Positions 32,840 to 44,252 of a stretch of DNA of 64,000 nucleotides are shown piece after piece. The stretch covers positions 223,746,659-223,810,658 of the forward strand of contig CM076846.1 of NCBI GenBank assembly GCA_039519185.1, given 5' to 3'. Numbering within the stretch: the first letter of the stretch is position 1; each line of letters opens with the position of its first letter. The notes below the pieces were generated by a model. It was not told the origin of the DNA. It saw only the letters and a program-made list of their open reading frames with translations, and did not search any database. The position numbers and the translations under genes were made by a program. The DNA comes from Astragalus membranaceus. Taxonomy: Eukaryota > Streptophyta > Magnoliopsida > Fabales > Fabaceae.

Positions 32840-35800
32840 ATGAGACTCCTCCTCAGAGCGATTTTCATCCACCACAACCACAAACGCCACCACCTCCTCT
32901 TCAACCCCAAATGCGTTTTTTCATCTCTATTTTCGACCTCCTCCTTCCCCGCTACACCACCGGAGGAGACCGATTCCCCAGAACCTTCTAGAACAAACGA
33001 AACCACTACTAGTTGGAGCATGTACGGCAGTGTAGTCGCAAAACACAGACATAGCGATCACAGTGACGATGAAGAGCTCGAGGAAAAGCCAAGCGAAAGT
33101 GGACTTTTAGTGAACCTGAAGAAAAAGGGAAGCATATTCAGGACACCGAAGAGAACCACGGGGAAAGTGAAAACTCAATGGGTTTGTAACAATTGCGGGT
33201 ATACAGCAGGGCAATGGTGGGGCACGTGTCCCTCGTGTACTATGTTTGGTACAATGAAAGAGTTTCATGAAGCTAAACTCAATGATGCTTCTGCTGATAA
33301 TAGTAAGCTTAGAAATGGTTTATCAGTTTCTGAAGAGGCAATGGGCTCTTGGCTTCCACAACGAGCTGATCAGTTACACCCGGTCAAATTGAGCGAGGTA
33401 AACCGTGGGTTTGACCTGCAGAATTGGAGATTTCGATTGTAAGTTTCTTTTTTTTAAAAAGAAATTGTTTTTGGATTTTGTATTGTGTATTTGGATTCTG
33501 TGTGTTGTAGATTCGAGTCAAGTAGTAGGACTTGGCCTTGATTTGTGTCTGTGAGCATCTGCTCCTCTGGCACGGTGCTTCTCGAGTGTCACACTTTGTA
33601 GTTCTCTCTCTTATCAGGTCTGGCCCTTTGGGAGATGAAGTTTCTACTGTGCTTGGTGGTGGTCTTGTACCAGGTTCAACCCAATTTACTTATTTGCAAT
33701 GATATACTAGGCTCAAGAGTCATCAGATGCATTGTTTTCTATTTTGTGTGTTTAATTAATAAATTGTATTTATGCATTACCTTTTCAGGTAAGAACTGTA
33801 TTAACACACTGTTCTTTGTAATTTCATCAAGTTTAGTTCATCTGCTATGACTGTGGGAATTAGTTACAACCGTAATATTCATGAAGGCTCATACTTCGAG
33901 CAGTTTTTTTGCCTTAACTATGTTTGTGTGAGCTGCACCAAGTCAATAAGTCAAAAGAGTCACTGCATTTGGTTTTGGTGATTGGTCTTGGTGAATGGAT
34001 CATTAATGGAGCACCATTTCTGTTCCTCCTACCTATTTGGCTCATTGAGCTTAATATTTAAATTTTCATAAAAATGCTTCCAGCTGATTGTTTGTGAAGT
34101 CATAAAATCTTTCGTCATTCAAGTTTCCTTGATGCTTTGGCACATAATGAGTTCGACTATTCATGGATAACTTTATCTGTTATTGTGGTTTTGAAGGCTC
34201 TTTGACTTTAGTTAGTGGTGATCCTGGTGTTGGGAAGAGTACCCTGTTGTTGCAGGTGTGTATTACTTTTTCAAAAGTTGTGATCAATTTTCTTTTTATG
34301 GACTGGTGAACCATCACTGATAATGTCGAATTGAAAGATGACAGCATTGATAGCAGACGGATACAATGGCAATGAAGCTTCTCCAATTTTATATGTCTCT
34401 GGTGAAGAGGTATGCTTTTAATAAGCTTCTTGATAGTTCTGAATCATGCTTTTCATCAAAATCCTCGTCACATAATTGTTTTAAATTGTGTTTGTGTTAA
34501 AACTACAACAAACATATTTTTATATTTATATTCTCCCGTCAAAACATTTGCATGTTGCTTCAATATCTCCTAAATATTCTAGAGTAAGTTTGTGAATTTC
34601 TGAACACAACAAATGTAAAATAAGGGCCTATTGAGAAAAAGGGGAAAGATTCCGTAAACTAATTTGTGCTCATATACTTACTGTTCAAAAGATTAAAAAA
34701 AATTTAAATTATTGTTTTGACTTTTGTGAATGAGAATGAGAAGTGTTTGACGTTGATAAGATATCTACAGAAAATCACTGGTATGGCTTATTTTAATGTT
34801 GCTGGGCATGATTTGGTAAAAAAAATATGTTGTTGGCCGTGATTGTCAAACTCGTGAGTCACGAGTTAATTATGAGTTTACGTGTCTGGGAAGCAAAATC
34901 TGGTAAACTCACAAACAAAAGATCTTTGAAGCCTGACAAAAAATCTGGTAAAGTCACGAGTTAGCAAGTCTGGTGGCAGGAAAAAGGCCCAAAATGACAG
35001 TTTTTGAGTGCATTTCATTTGTTTCTTTCATTGAAGTTAAGTTTGAAGCCTCACCCAAGTAAAGATTTTGAACAAGTGAAACCTCTGCTACTCTCCTTCC
35101 ATCTTTTGACCTTCACTTAGACCTGCCACCTCACAGAGCAATGTGCTGTGAATCTGAATCTCTAACCTCAGCTGGTTTCAGTTTTGCCATTTAACATTTT
35201 ATTCTTTGTACTGCACTTTTACTCTTTCAGTTTCACTATCTAATCTGAATATCCATTTAACATTTTGCTCTTTCATCTTCACCATTTAATATGAATTTGC
35301 ATCAATTTTGTACTTTTATTCACCCTTCCCAAGACTTTTGTCCTTCTATTATCTGTCACTTTATAGTGCACTTTGGAATTTTGATTTATTAGTGAGTTGG
35401 AATGTTGAATATTACTGTGTTAATGGTATAGTATTATGTATATATGCCATTTATAGTTTTGTAAATATTGCTTTTCATATTAGGTAAACTCATAGTCTAG
35501 TCTGTGAATGATTCACTAGTTTACATAAATTCTCGAGTTTGACAACCTCGATTGTCGGCCTTTACTTCTTGGCTTATTTATCTTATCATGCTAAATCTTG
35601 TATATTGTATTGTAGATAGAGGTAATCATTGATTTCACTGCAGTTGGAGGTGGATAATGTAGTTTGGCTTACGATCTCCAACTTTCTTTTGGGTCTCTGA
35701 CATTCTTTGATTTTTTCTGTTTTCTCTTGTGTAGAGCCTTCAGCAAATTGGTCACAGAGCAGATCGCCTTGAAATTAAATCTGATATTTATTTGTATTCA

Positions 35801-38800
35801 AGTACTGATATTGAGGTATTGTCTTGGAGTCTTCTGATTTGATATGCTGCTAGCATTTTCTGGGTTTTTAACTATTTTTAATACATAAATTTTGATCATA
35901 GAGTTATTGTTTTGAACTATCAAAGAGTTTCTTTACATATATTCTTAATTGACCGAATGGAATAGTATATAACGAAGTCTATAATTGTCTTCTTTTTTGT
36001 TGCACTTTTTACATGGTGTCAGGACATATTAAGGACAGCCCAGTCTCTCTCCCTTCGCGCTCTGGTTGTCGATTCAATACAAACTGTTTATTTGAAAGGA
36101 ATAATAGGAAGTGCTGGAGGGATTGTGCAGGTTCTGAATCTACCAAATTTAATTACCCTACAGAGACTTCAAAATTTATCTTGGATGTTTTAGCTGTTAT
36201 GTGCTATGTATATCCATTGGTGTTTTTTTTAAAATGGTACATGACATACATCTTGTGATATAGTTTGGAGTTTTTTCTGCCATACTAACTTCTTTCTAGT
36301 ATTGATCATTGTCAAAAATAAATTTTTTATACAAAGATAAACTCATGATGACATGATGTAGTGATTTTCTGTTGCTTAAATTATGTAACTGGTTAATTTA
36401 GTTGCTGAGATGAATGGGTTACTTTCTCTTGTTGCATCTTTTTGTTTTAGTCTGCCACTCTGCTCCTCAACTAACTGCATCAAAATGCACTTACCATACC
36501 TTTTTGCTTCTGAGTGAAGTCAAATGCTGGTTGTGGTACATGACTTTCTATAGTTTGGTGACAGGTAAAGGAATGTACATCAGCGTTGATGCGGTTTGCT
36601 AAAACGACTAACATCCCAGTACTTTTGGTGAGCATACGTCCATCAATTTTGTAAATTATATTTAAGTGGCTAATTGTATCTATTTATATACTGTCATGTT
36701 TTGCTTCAGATCTATAGTGGACATTCACATTTCCATTTTGTCACTGAGGGTTTGTTCCCCTCAGTCGGTAAAAATTATTCAAATCTTCTGTTATGGTATA
36801 AGTGGAAATGCTTTTATAGTTTCTGTTGCCCTAAAAGAACAGGGCCATGTCATTGGTGTTGCTTTCCGTACTTCATTTATAATTTATCTGCAGGCATGTA
36901 TTTCAACATGTCCTTTTAATTTTTTTTCGCTTTCTATTTTGTTTCATGTAACAGATCGGACATGTGACAAAATCTGGAGACATAGCGGGCCCTCGTGTCT
37001 TGGAGCATATTGTTGATGTTGTTTTGTATTTGGAAGTCAGTACCTTGTTACATTTATATTTCGTTGGGTATTTAATAAATCTGATTTGTGCCTATCATTA
37101 TAGTTTTAACTTTTAACTGCTTAGCATGAAATCTTTTTTGGGTTTCTTTTACCCTTTCGGATATATGGTATTGCTCATACTGTCATACATTGTGATTCGC
37201 AAAGCCTTCATGTAGTATGTAGTTAATATAGTATCATGCATTTAAAGCACTTTATCATCACATGTTAATATCATGGAAATTTTGATAAGGGCCATTTATT
37301 TACAGTTTAGCTGAATTACAATAATTTTATGCTAAATCACACTCTTTAGACTTTGAGTTTTGGGCCTAACCCAACCTCCAAAGTGAGCTAAAGAGACAGA
37401 GATTGTCAAAGCCTTATGAGAACTAATTTGAAACTAAAATCTGGCAGTTTTGTTTACAAAACATTGCATTTTATGTGCATGTTACTTATAATTTGATTCT
37501 TGAATCACTGGATGCCATTACAATTCGCCCCATGCTAATTGCTTATATTCATGCTCAGGGTGAGAGGCACACTTCATACCGAATGCTCCGTGCCGTGAAG
37601 AATCGGTTTGGGTCCACTGATGAGGTATATGCTACAACCATTGTCTGTTACTAGCAGTGGTCCTGATATAATTACTTTGTTTCTAGCAGGACCTCTGAAA
37701 AACTGTCTGTCTGCAGTGGTCCTTATATCTTGCACGGTGTGTACTAGCATCGATGTCTTGCTCTTTTCTTTTAGTCTATGTCTGTATTAGAGACCAAGAA
37801 CAGAAACGTATGAGTGTGACTGTAGTATTTACTAAGCAATTGCCTTGCACAATTTCCTTCCCACCCATTCTAAAGCAAACTAGCAAAATCTTAGACCGTC
37901 CATCACTAGGGCCTGTAACCTCCTTGTAACTAACTGTATGTTAGTATCTTTCGGTGGTGCTTGACAATTTTGAGAATGTGGATATATCTACCTATGCACC
38001 TCTTCTTAGTTCTGACATATATGGCATGATGTTTAAATCCTTGTAGTATGCATTGTGATGTGTCATTTGATCTGATGTGTGCAGGACTGAAATTTCGACA
38101 ATGCATTTATTTTATAAGGACTTTACATGTCAATTTTTTAAAGTTTAACTAAGAATCGATTTTTATGTATTATCTATGTCAATTTATTAACAGTATTTAG
38201 GCTTCTATTTTTCCCCCTTTAATCACGCTGATCTGAGAAATTTGTTGTTTGATCTGTGTTGTCATTGATTCATGCTATCAGCTTGGAGTTTTTGAGATGT
38301 CACAATCAGGATTCCGGGCTGTTTCAAATGCCACTGAAATGTTTCTCACTGAACAAGACCCCGATTCAGATGTTTTAGTTGGGTTAGCATTTACTGTAAT
38401 AATGGATGGTTCAAGAACTTTCATAATTGAAATACAGGTAATTTTTTTATTATAATTGATTCATAAATAGATGATTATCTTTGCTGCATGGTTTGACTAG
38501 AGTTGTTGCAGTGTGATCATAGGTGTGAGTAGTGAAATCAGCCTCTTGCAAATGTAAGGCAAGGCTGCTTGTAAAGTAATAGACCCTCAATGGGTTTGTC
38601 TCTTCCATGATGCTAGTCGCTCACGGGACATGCTCTCTAATATTATCTATTATTAAAAAAAAAAAACTCATAAATATGACATCCGCAGATCTGCTACATT
38701 ATTTGAAATTCCTGCCATCACATGTTTTTTGACTGGAAACATATAATTCGTTTCATTCATGATAATATTTCAAATACAAGATGGGGAATCTTAGTAAATC

Positions 38801-41800
38801 CGAGGACTAGCTGTGAGCAAGGTCGCACCCGCAAGGTTATGAGCGTCCTTTTTAGCATAACTCCTAATAAACCCTACATGAGAGTTTTGACTGAAACAAG
38901 AGAAAAGAGTTTTACATTCCCGGATAATACAACCGAATGCTGCCATCACATGTTAATTGTTTACTATGCTAATTTATTTTTCATTTGATAATTTTTATAC
39001 ATTAACTATTCACAGTTGACAGTTATTAGCATTAAGTTTGCAATATAAAATTGTTTACGACATCCTTTGTTTTCTAAAACAATTAATTTTAGATGAAATT
39101 TTAAGTTTTTAATCAATAAGAAATACAATGACATTGTTTTAATTTTTAATTCTAAGTGATAAAAAATTAAAAAATATTAGTTAATCTTTTTTAACATCGA
39201 AAATCATAAATAATTTAAAACAATTTTAAAATTTCAAAGAATAATGGTATGAAAATAAATGGTGTAATACGTTCATTTAACTTAAATGTTTGGTTGATTG
39301 ATTTGAAATCTGTGTGGACTCTACTAAAAAATGAGCTGCTTTCTAAAGGAATTTTAAGTTCTCAATAAATGAGCTGCTACTGCACTAATGTCGAAGTGAA
39401 GATTATGAAAATTATCAGTCATTGCACATTATTGTGATCATGTATTTATCTCTGATTTGAAATTTCTTCATCTGTGTCCTGTGTTCATCTTCTTCATCTT
39501 TATTATTTATAATCCAAGTTCCTTTAAAAGAGATTATTTAGATTAGTTTTCATTTTTATTTTGCAGGCACTTTGCCTTTCAAATTCCCCGGTACAAGGAC
39601 CAACTTCAAGAGTAGTTAATGGAATTGATTTAAATAGAGCCAATATGATCAAATGTGTAAGTTATTGCTGATGATTATTACAATCTTTCCTTGCTTTCTG
39701 TAAGAGTACCATCCTGTATATTGCATTGTTTGTAATCCTGTAAATTGTAATTCACTGTATTCACTGTATTCTGTCTGGTAACCTGCTACCACAGGTCAAA
39801 CCCCTCTTTGTAACCTGATACAGCACGTCACTACCTTGTAACTCTGTGAACCTACTATATAAGTTCACTCTCTGTAATGCACTGTTTATCAAGCAATAAA
39901 CGATACAGAATTCCTTTCAATATGAATCAGTTTTCCTTTTCTCTCTGGATATCTAACATGGTATCAAGAGCTACAGTTCCAAACAAGATCTGTAACTAAC
40001 TCCTTCCTTTCTTTTTTCGCTTCGCTTTCGCTTCGCTCCTCGTCGCGCCACTCATGGCCTCCGTAAATGACACAGATCCACCACCGCCTCCCCCTGGCGG
40101 TTCAAGAACCTCGCCGCACACAGATGCGAGCATCAGAAACTCTTCCTCAACTGAAATCAAGGAGTTTCGTCACAAGATTACCGAAAAGTTGCACGATGAA
40201 AACTTTGTGCTATGGCGTCAACAAGTTGAACCTGTGATCAAGGCGCATCGCCTTCATCACTTTCTCGTCTCGCCAAAGACTCCTCCACGATTTCTCACTC
40301 CTGACGACCTCGCAAGCAACAACGAGAATCAGGAATTTCAACTCTGGGAAGCACAGGACCAAATGCTCCTGTCTTGGCTCCAAACGTCACTCACGACGGC
40401 GATCCAAGCGCGTGTGGTCGGTTGCAGTCACACCTTCGAGCTTTGGGACAAGATCCACGCCTATTTCTCAAAGCTCGGTCGCACAAAGATTCGTCAGTTG
40501 CGAAGTGAGTTACGTACTACGCAATTGGAAAACTCCTCCGTAAAAGATTATCTTGCAAAAATCAAGAATCTCGTAGATTCTCTTGCTGCGGTTGGAAGCC
40601 CTATATCTGCGAAGGATCATCTTGACGCCATCTTAGACGGTCTTCCTCAAGAATATGATCAGATCATCTCTCTCGTCGAAAGCAGATTTGACGATGATGT
40701 TACCGTTGTGTTAGATATCCAGAGAGAAAAGGAAAACTGATTCATATTGAAAGGAATTTTGTATCGTTTATTGCTTGATAAACAGTGCATTACAGAGAGT
40801 GAACTTATATAGTAGGTTCACAGAGTTACAAGGTAGTGACTTGCTGTATCAGGTTACAAAGAGGGGTTTGACCTGTGGTAGCAGGTTACCAGACAGAATA
40901 CAGTGAATACAGTGAATTACAATTTACAGGATTACAAACAATGCAATATACAGGATGGTACTCTTACACTTTCACAGTTGTACAATATGGTCAATATTTT
41001 TCTCCTTTATCTTAACGCGAAAATGAATAAAAGGAATACCCGGGGTGTGATATTTATTTTCTTGTTTAAAATATAATCTGCTTCATTGAAGTTTGTTCAG
41101 TTGTGCTGCATTGATCATTCTCCTGTTCTGTAAACTATAGGTTCTTGCAAAGCAGGCTGGTCTTCATCTCCAGGTAAATGTGCTGATTAATTGACTTGAA
41201 CTCGACAATAATAATTTTAACTTCCGTCGTGTCTTTCTAATCTGCACAGGTTCATTTTGAATTTACAGCAAAAATTGTGTGAATTCTCTTGTCTTCCAAA
41301 ATAATTGTCTGCCGTGTCCATGTTTTGTTTAATGCCTAATATATAACAGGCGGAATTATTTTCTTATTTTTGGTATTTGTATTCTTATATATACTCTATT
41401 TCCGTATTTTGCCTTTGTACAACAGGTTGTGCATTTGAATGTTGTTAGTGGATTAACATTGGCAGAGACTTCTGGAGATCTTGCAATAGCAGCTGCAATT
41501 TGCAGCAGGTTTGAATTCTAGTTTGCTTGAAATGATTTTCAGTCTTGTTGATCCAACAATGTCCAACAAAGTATTATGAGAATTGACGGGGTTATTTTTC
41601 ACCAATTCAAACTCCTCTGGTGTAGAAGTTAACTAGGAATCTATGACTATAACATGCGTGCTTTCTTTTTCAATATAATATTCTAGATTTCTTTTGTTGA
41701 TTATTTTTATTTTACTTTTTTGTTCTTTTTTGGTTGACAGTTTTTTGGAGTTTCCTATTCCAAAGGGAATTGCATTCATTGGTGAAATCGGCCTCAGCGG

Positions 41801-42381
41801 AGAGCTTCGCATGGTGAGCATGTTCTTCGTAGTATAGAATTTTGATATTTGCTACTATGGTTATTATCAAGCTGTGAAAGCCTCTGGTATTTTAAGATCA
41901 GTTGCCTGTTAGATCTCGTGTTGTCTTTGGAACATATTTAGATATCTGAATACTTCAGAGATATTATTATTGAACTTTGTTATGGAGTGTGCACTTGAAT
42001 TATCTGGTCGGTTATAGGGAGTTTTGTGCTTTCTTAGCCCAGTGATAGGGATCTTAGTTTGCTTTGCATTTGATAAAGAAACTTTTCATCTTTTTTAGAA
42101 CTGCTTTTTGCTTGTACTTTGAAGCCAAAATTTAACAATTTTTTTTCGTTTCTTTATTTATTTTATCGAGCTCTAGCCTGATTTTTGTTTATTTAATGAT
42201 GCAGGTTCCAAGAATTGACAAAAGAGTACAGGCATTGGCGAAGTTGGGTTACAAAATGTGTGTAGTACCGAAGCAAGCTGAAAAACTTTTATTAGGAACT
42301 GAAGGTCTAGAAAAGATGAAAATTGTATGTTGCAAAAATCTGAAGGAGTTTATTAACGCCGTATTCAGAAGAGACTATTAA
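32840..42381 (+). CDS. RADA, organellar RadA/Sms DNA recombination ATPase
   Basis: Fifteen exons join without frame error into 598 residues: 32840-33438, 33618-33673, 34197-34255, 34338-34409, 35735-35815, 36023-36130, 36565-36627, 36955-37035, 37559-37624, 38282-38437, 39567-39656, 41141-41173, 41426-41508, 41741-41813, 42205-42381. The N-terminus is basic and serine-rich, fitting organelle targeting. A CxxC...CxxC zinc finger (CNNCGYTAGQWWGTCPSC) begins at residue 116. Walker A (GDPGVGKST) is at about 226-234, Walker B (RALVVD) at 301-306, and the RadA signature KNRFG at 387-391. A Lon-protease-like domain forms the C-terminus. Bacterial and plant RadA drive branch migration of recombination intermediates; plant RADA acts in mitochondria and plastids. 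Introns are crowded with insertions, but no exon is hit. Part of the gene is copied at 50019-51990. Confidence 0.93.
34843..35553. mobile_element. Candidate inverted-repeat element in RADA intron 4
   Basis: TTGTCAAACTCGTGAG at the left and CTCGAGTTTGACAA at the right form imperfect terminal inverted repeats about 0.7 kb apart. Internal words such as GAGTCACGAGTTA and GAGTTTACG recur. No convincing target duplication was found, so class and borders are uncertain. Confidence 0.4.
39700..39958 (+). repeat. Left LTR of the inverted-LTR element
   Basis: 259 bp with TG...CA ends and a TATATAAG promoter-like box near 39857; the primer-binding site follows immediately. Confidence 0.92.
40054..40740 (+). 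pseudogene. Copia gag, truncated by an inverted LTR
   Basis: The frame opens at 40054 with MASVNDTDPPPPPPGG and contains a UBN2-type gag domain (FVLWRQQVEPVIKAHRLHHF, then QMLLSWLQTSL). It is uninterrupted for about 218 residues. The last ten codons and the stop come from the reverse LTR starting at 40709. The zinc knuckle and all of pol are missing, so the product would be an incomplete coat protein. Confidence 0.88.
40709..40968 (-). repeat. Right LTR, inverted orientation
   Basis: Reverse complement of the left LTR, 260 bp, highly similar. Its U5 end joins gag, and its U3 end touches the target duplication. Confidence 0.92.
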
Positions 42382-42630
42382 AAAAATGCTGCTGGTGTTG
42401 TCCAGATCCCTCTCTCTCTTGTTAATTAAGATGTAAGATTCGACACTTTCAGAAGCTTGTAAATATATATGCAGATATACTAGGTTTGGTTTTGTACACT
42501 TTCAGAAGCTTGTAAATATATATCACAATTTCTCTCATCTTATTTTCGTTCGTTTTTATTTTTCTCTCTCATAAAAAAAGTTTAAAATTAGCAAAAATTA
42601 GAGGATGCCTATTTACTATATCCATTTTCA

Positions 42631-42988
42631 GGGGGTGTTTGTATGGGAGACTTAAAAGAGGATTCCAATGAATCTAGGTTGGGAATGAAATATTCTTATC
42701 TTTGGTATGAGAAAAAAGAAAAGTGCATTCTAAGAAATTATGGCTAGTCTGGAAACTTTCTTCCCATTTTTGTTGGAATCTAATGCCTCTCATAAATGGT
42801 GGTAATCTTTCATTCCAGCATAGGGTGGTTTCACTTTTAGCATAAAATTACATTTCTAACCCCTACTCATCCCACTCAACCAACTGCTAAAATCACAACT
42901 CACATTGTTACGAGTCTTTTCCCTCACACATTCCCTACTAGTCTTTATTCTGTTACTTTTTCTTACGTTGCTTTTTTCTTAAGTATGT

Positions 42989-43041
<53 letters not shown>

Positions 43042-43353
43042 ATTTGTTTACAAAATAAATCATAACGAAAGATTATTGCAAAAAAAGTTATAAGTTAATA
43101 ATCACTTTAATTTTATACTTTCATTTTACCTTTAAGTTAAAATAACATTTCATATAAATAGGGGTATTTTGATAATTACAATGTTTATTCCAATGAATGT
43201 ATGGTATGAACCAGCATGTTTGTAAATTATTCCCGAGCTTGTAGCAAACCACACATATTTTCGAAAATATTCAGCAATCACATTCCTAGTAATTGGATTC
43301 CTAAGTATGTGATTCCTTGGAAGGTAATTTCTAACCGGGAAACAAACGCCCCC
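42631..43353. mobile_element. Non-autonomous PIF/Harbinger-like element
   Basis: Terminal inverted repeats GGGGGTGTTTGT and ACAAACGCCCCC, with further inverted similarity (GGAATGAAATATTC type). The exact 3-bp duplication TCA flanks it at 42628-42630 and 43354-43356. 723 bp, no transposase frame. A TA microsatellite (42992-43039) lies inside. It starts about 250 bp after the RADA stop. Confidence 0.75.
42992..43039. repeat. TA microsatellite
   Basis: About 24 TA units inside the Harbinger-like element. Confidence 0.95.
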
Positions 43354-43356
43354 TCA

Positions 43357-43728
43357 TTGTTTGAAGGGTAACTTAGTAGTTAGTTTGCAAATAGTGTCGT
43401 GGGTGTTATTATTAACTTGCTTTTCAACTTGGAAAATTCTACCATACTCATTGAGAGTTTGGTGGGTATCATACATTCTAGGTAAAATTAGTTCAATATT
43501 TCATTTAAAAAATATATTTAAATAGAAAAAATGAGGCGCTATTGAGTGATTGGATGTTGGGTATCATACCCCTCAACACTCAAAGGGTATGGGAGTCTTC
43601 ACCTTTCAATTTTTGTTTTGATCGGAACTTGCTTTTCAACATCTTTATTAATTTTTAATTGTTTTTACAATAAACAGTACTTTTTTGGCTCAAAGATTAG
43701 TTTAAACAAATAAATAAATAATATTTTT
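43357..43728. other. Spacer, no gene
   Basis: AT-rich DNA between the Harbinger-like element and the copia LTR remnant; nothing recognised. Confidence 0.4.
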
Positions 43729-43870
43729 AACACATGGCATTTAGTCTAACACATGGCATTTGATGGACTGGTGTATACATCAGAATGTTCTAGACTAAAT
43801 GTACAATTCTATCTCAGATTTCTCTCAATAATACATTTAAAGGTAAATTACATATGTACCCTTTTATACT

Positions 43871-44247
43871 CTAATGACTGTCAATCTTGTCCCACACTTG
43901 CCATGAGTGTTGACAAGTTAAAACCCTAAGCAGAACAGAATTAGAAAGAGTAGAAAGCAGCCAAGTAAACACAGTTTGATCTTGAACCAGCCATTGATCA
44001 TAGGCTTCAGAAACGTCACCAGCGAGTCGAGCAGTTTCCGATTCGAACTGCGGTGGTACATCGGGGTTCAGAAGGTAGCGTTGTAGCTTGTGTGTTTTGA
44101 TCACACTTTCTACCTGTTGATTCCAGAGCAGATAGTTACGATCTTCAAGTTTGATCGCTAATTTTGGTGCCTTCTTGAATCAGAAAGCTTCTTGAGTCTC
44201 CGATTGAGTGAGGGTTTCAGTTGCACTTTTTGGTGAGCTTTCTTCGA
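43871..44247 (-). pseudogene. Copia gag fragment
   Basis: On the minus strand the frame reads LEDRNYLLWNQQVESVIKTH followed by a DQTVFTWLLSTLSNSVLLRV segment and QHSWQVWDKIDSH, a UBN2-type gag. It breaks off at the deletion beside the LTR remnant. Its 5' part is separated by the solo LTR inserted at 44253 and resumes after 47126. Confidence 0.8.
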
Positions 44248-44252
44248 GAGGA

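Larger units (their letters stand above)
39700..40968 (+). mobile_element. Copia derivative with inverted LTRs, RADA intron 11
   Basis: A complete LTR (39700-39958) begins TGTAAGAGTACC and ends TATCTAACA. It is followed by a tRNA-Met-type primer-binding site (TGGTATCAAGAGC) and the start of gag. The gag frame then runs into a second LTR (40709-40968) in reverse orientation. Both outer borders are therefore U3 ends. The whole unit is flanked by one exact 5-bp duplication CTTTC (39695-39699, 40969-40973). A normal element has LTRs in direct orientation; pol and the polypurine tract are absent. It lies in the sense direction between RADA exons 11 and 12. Confidence 0.92.
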
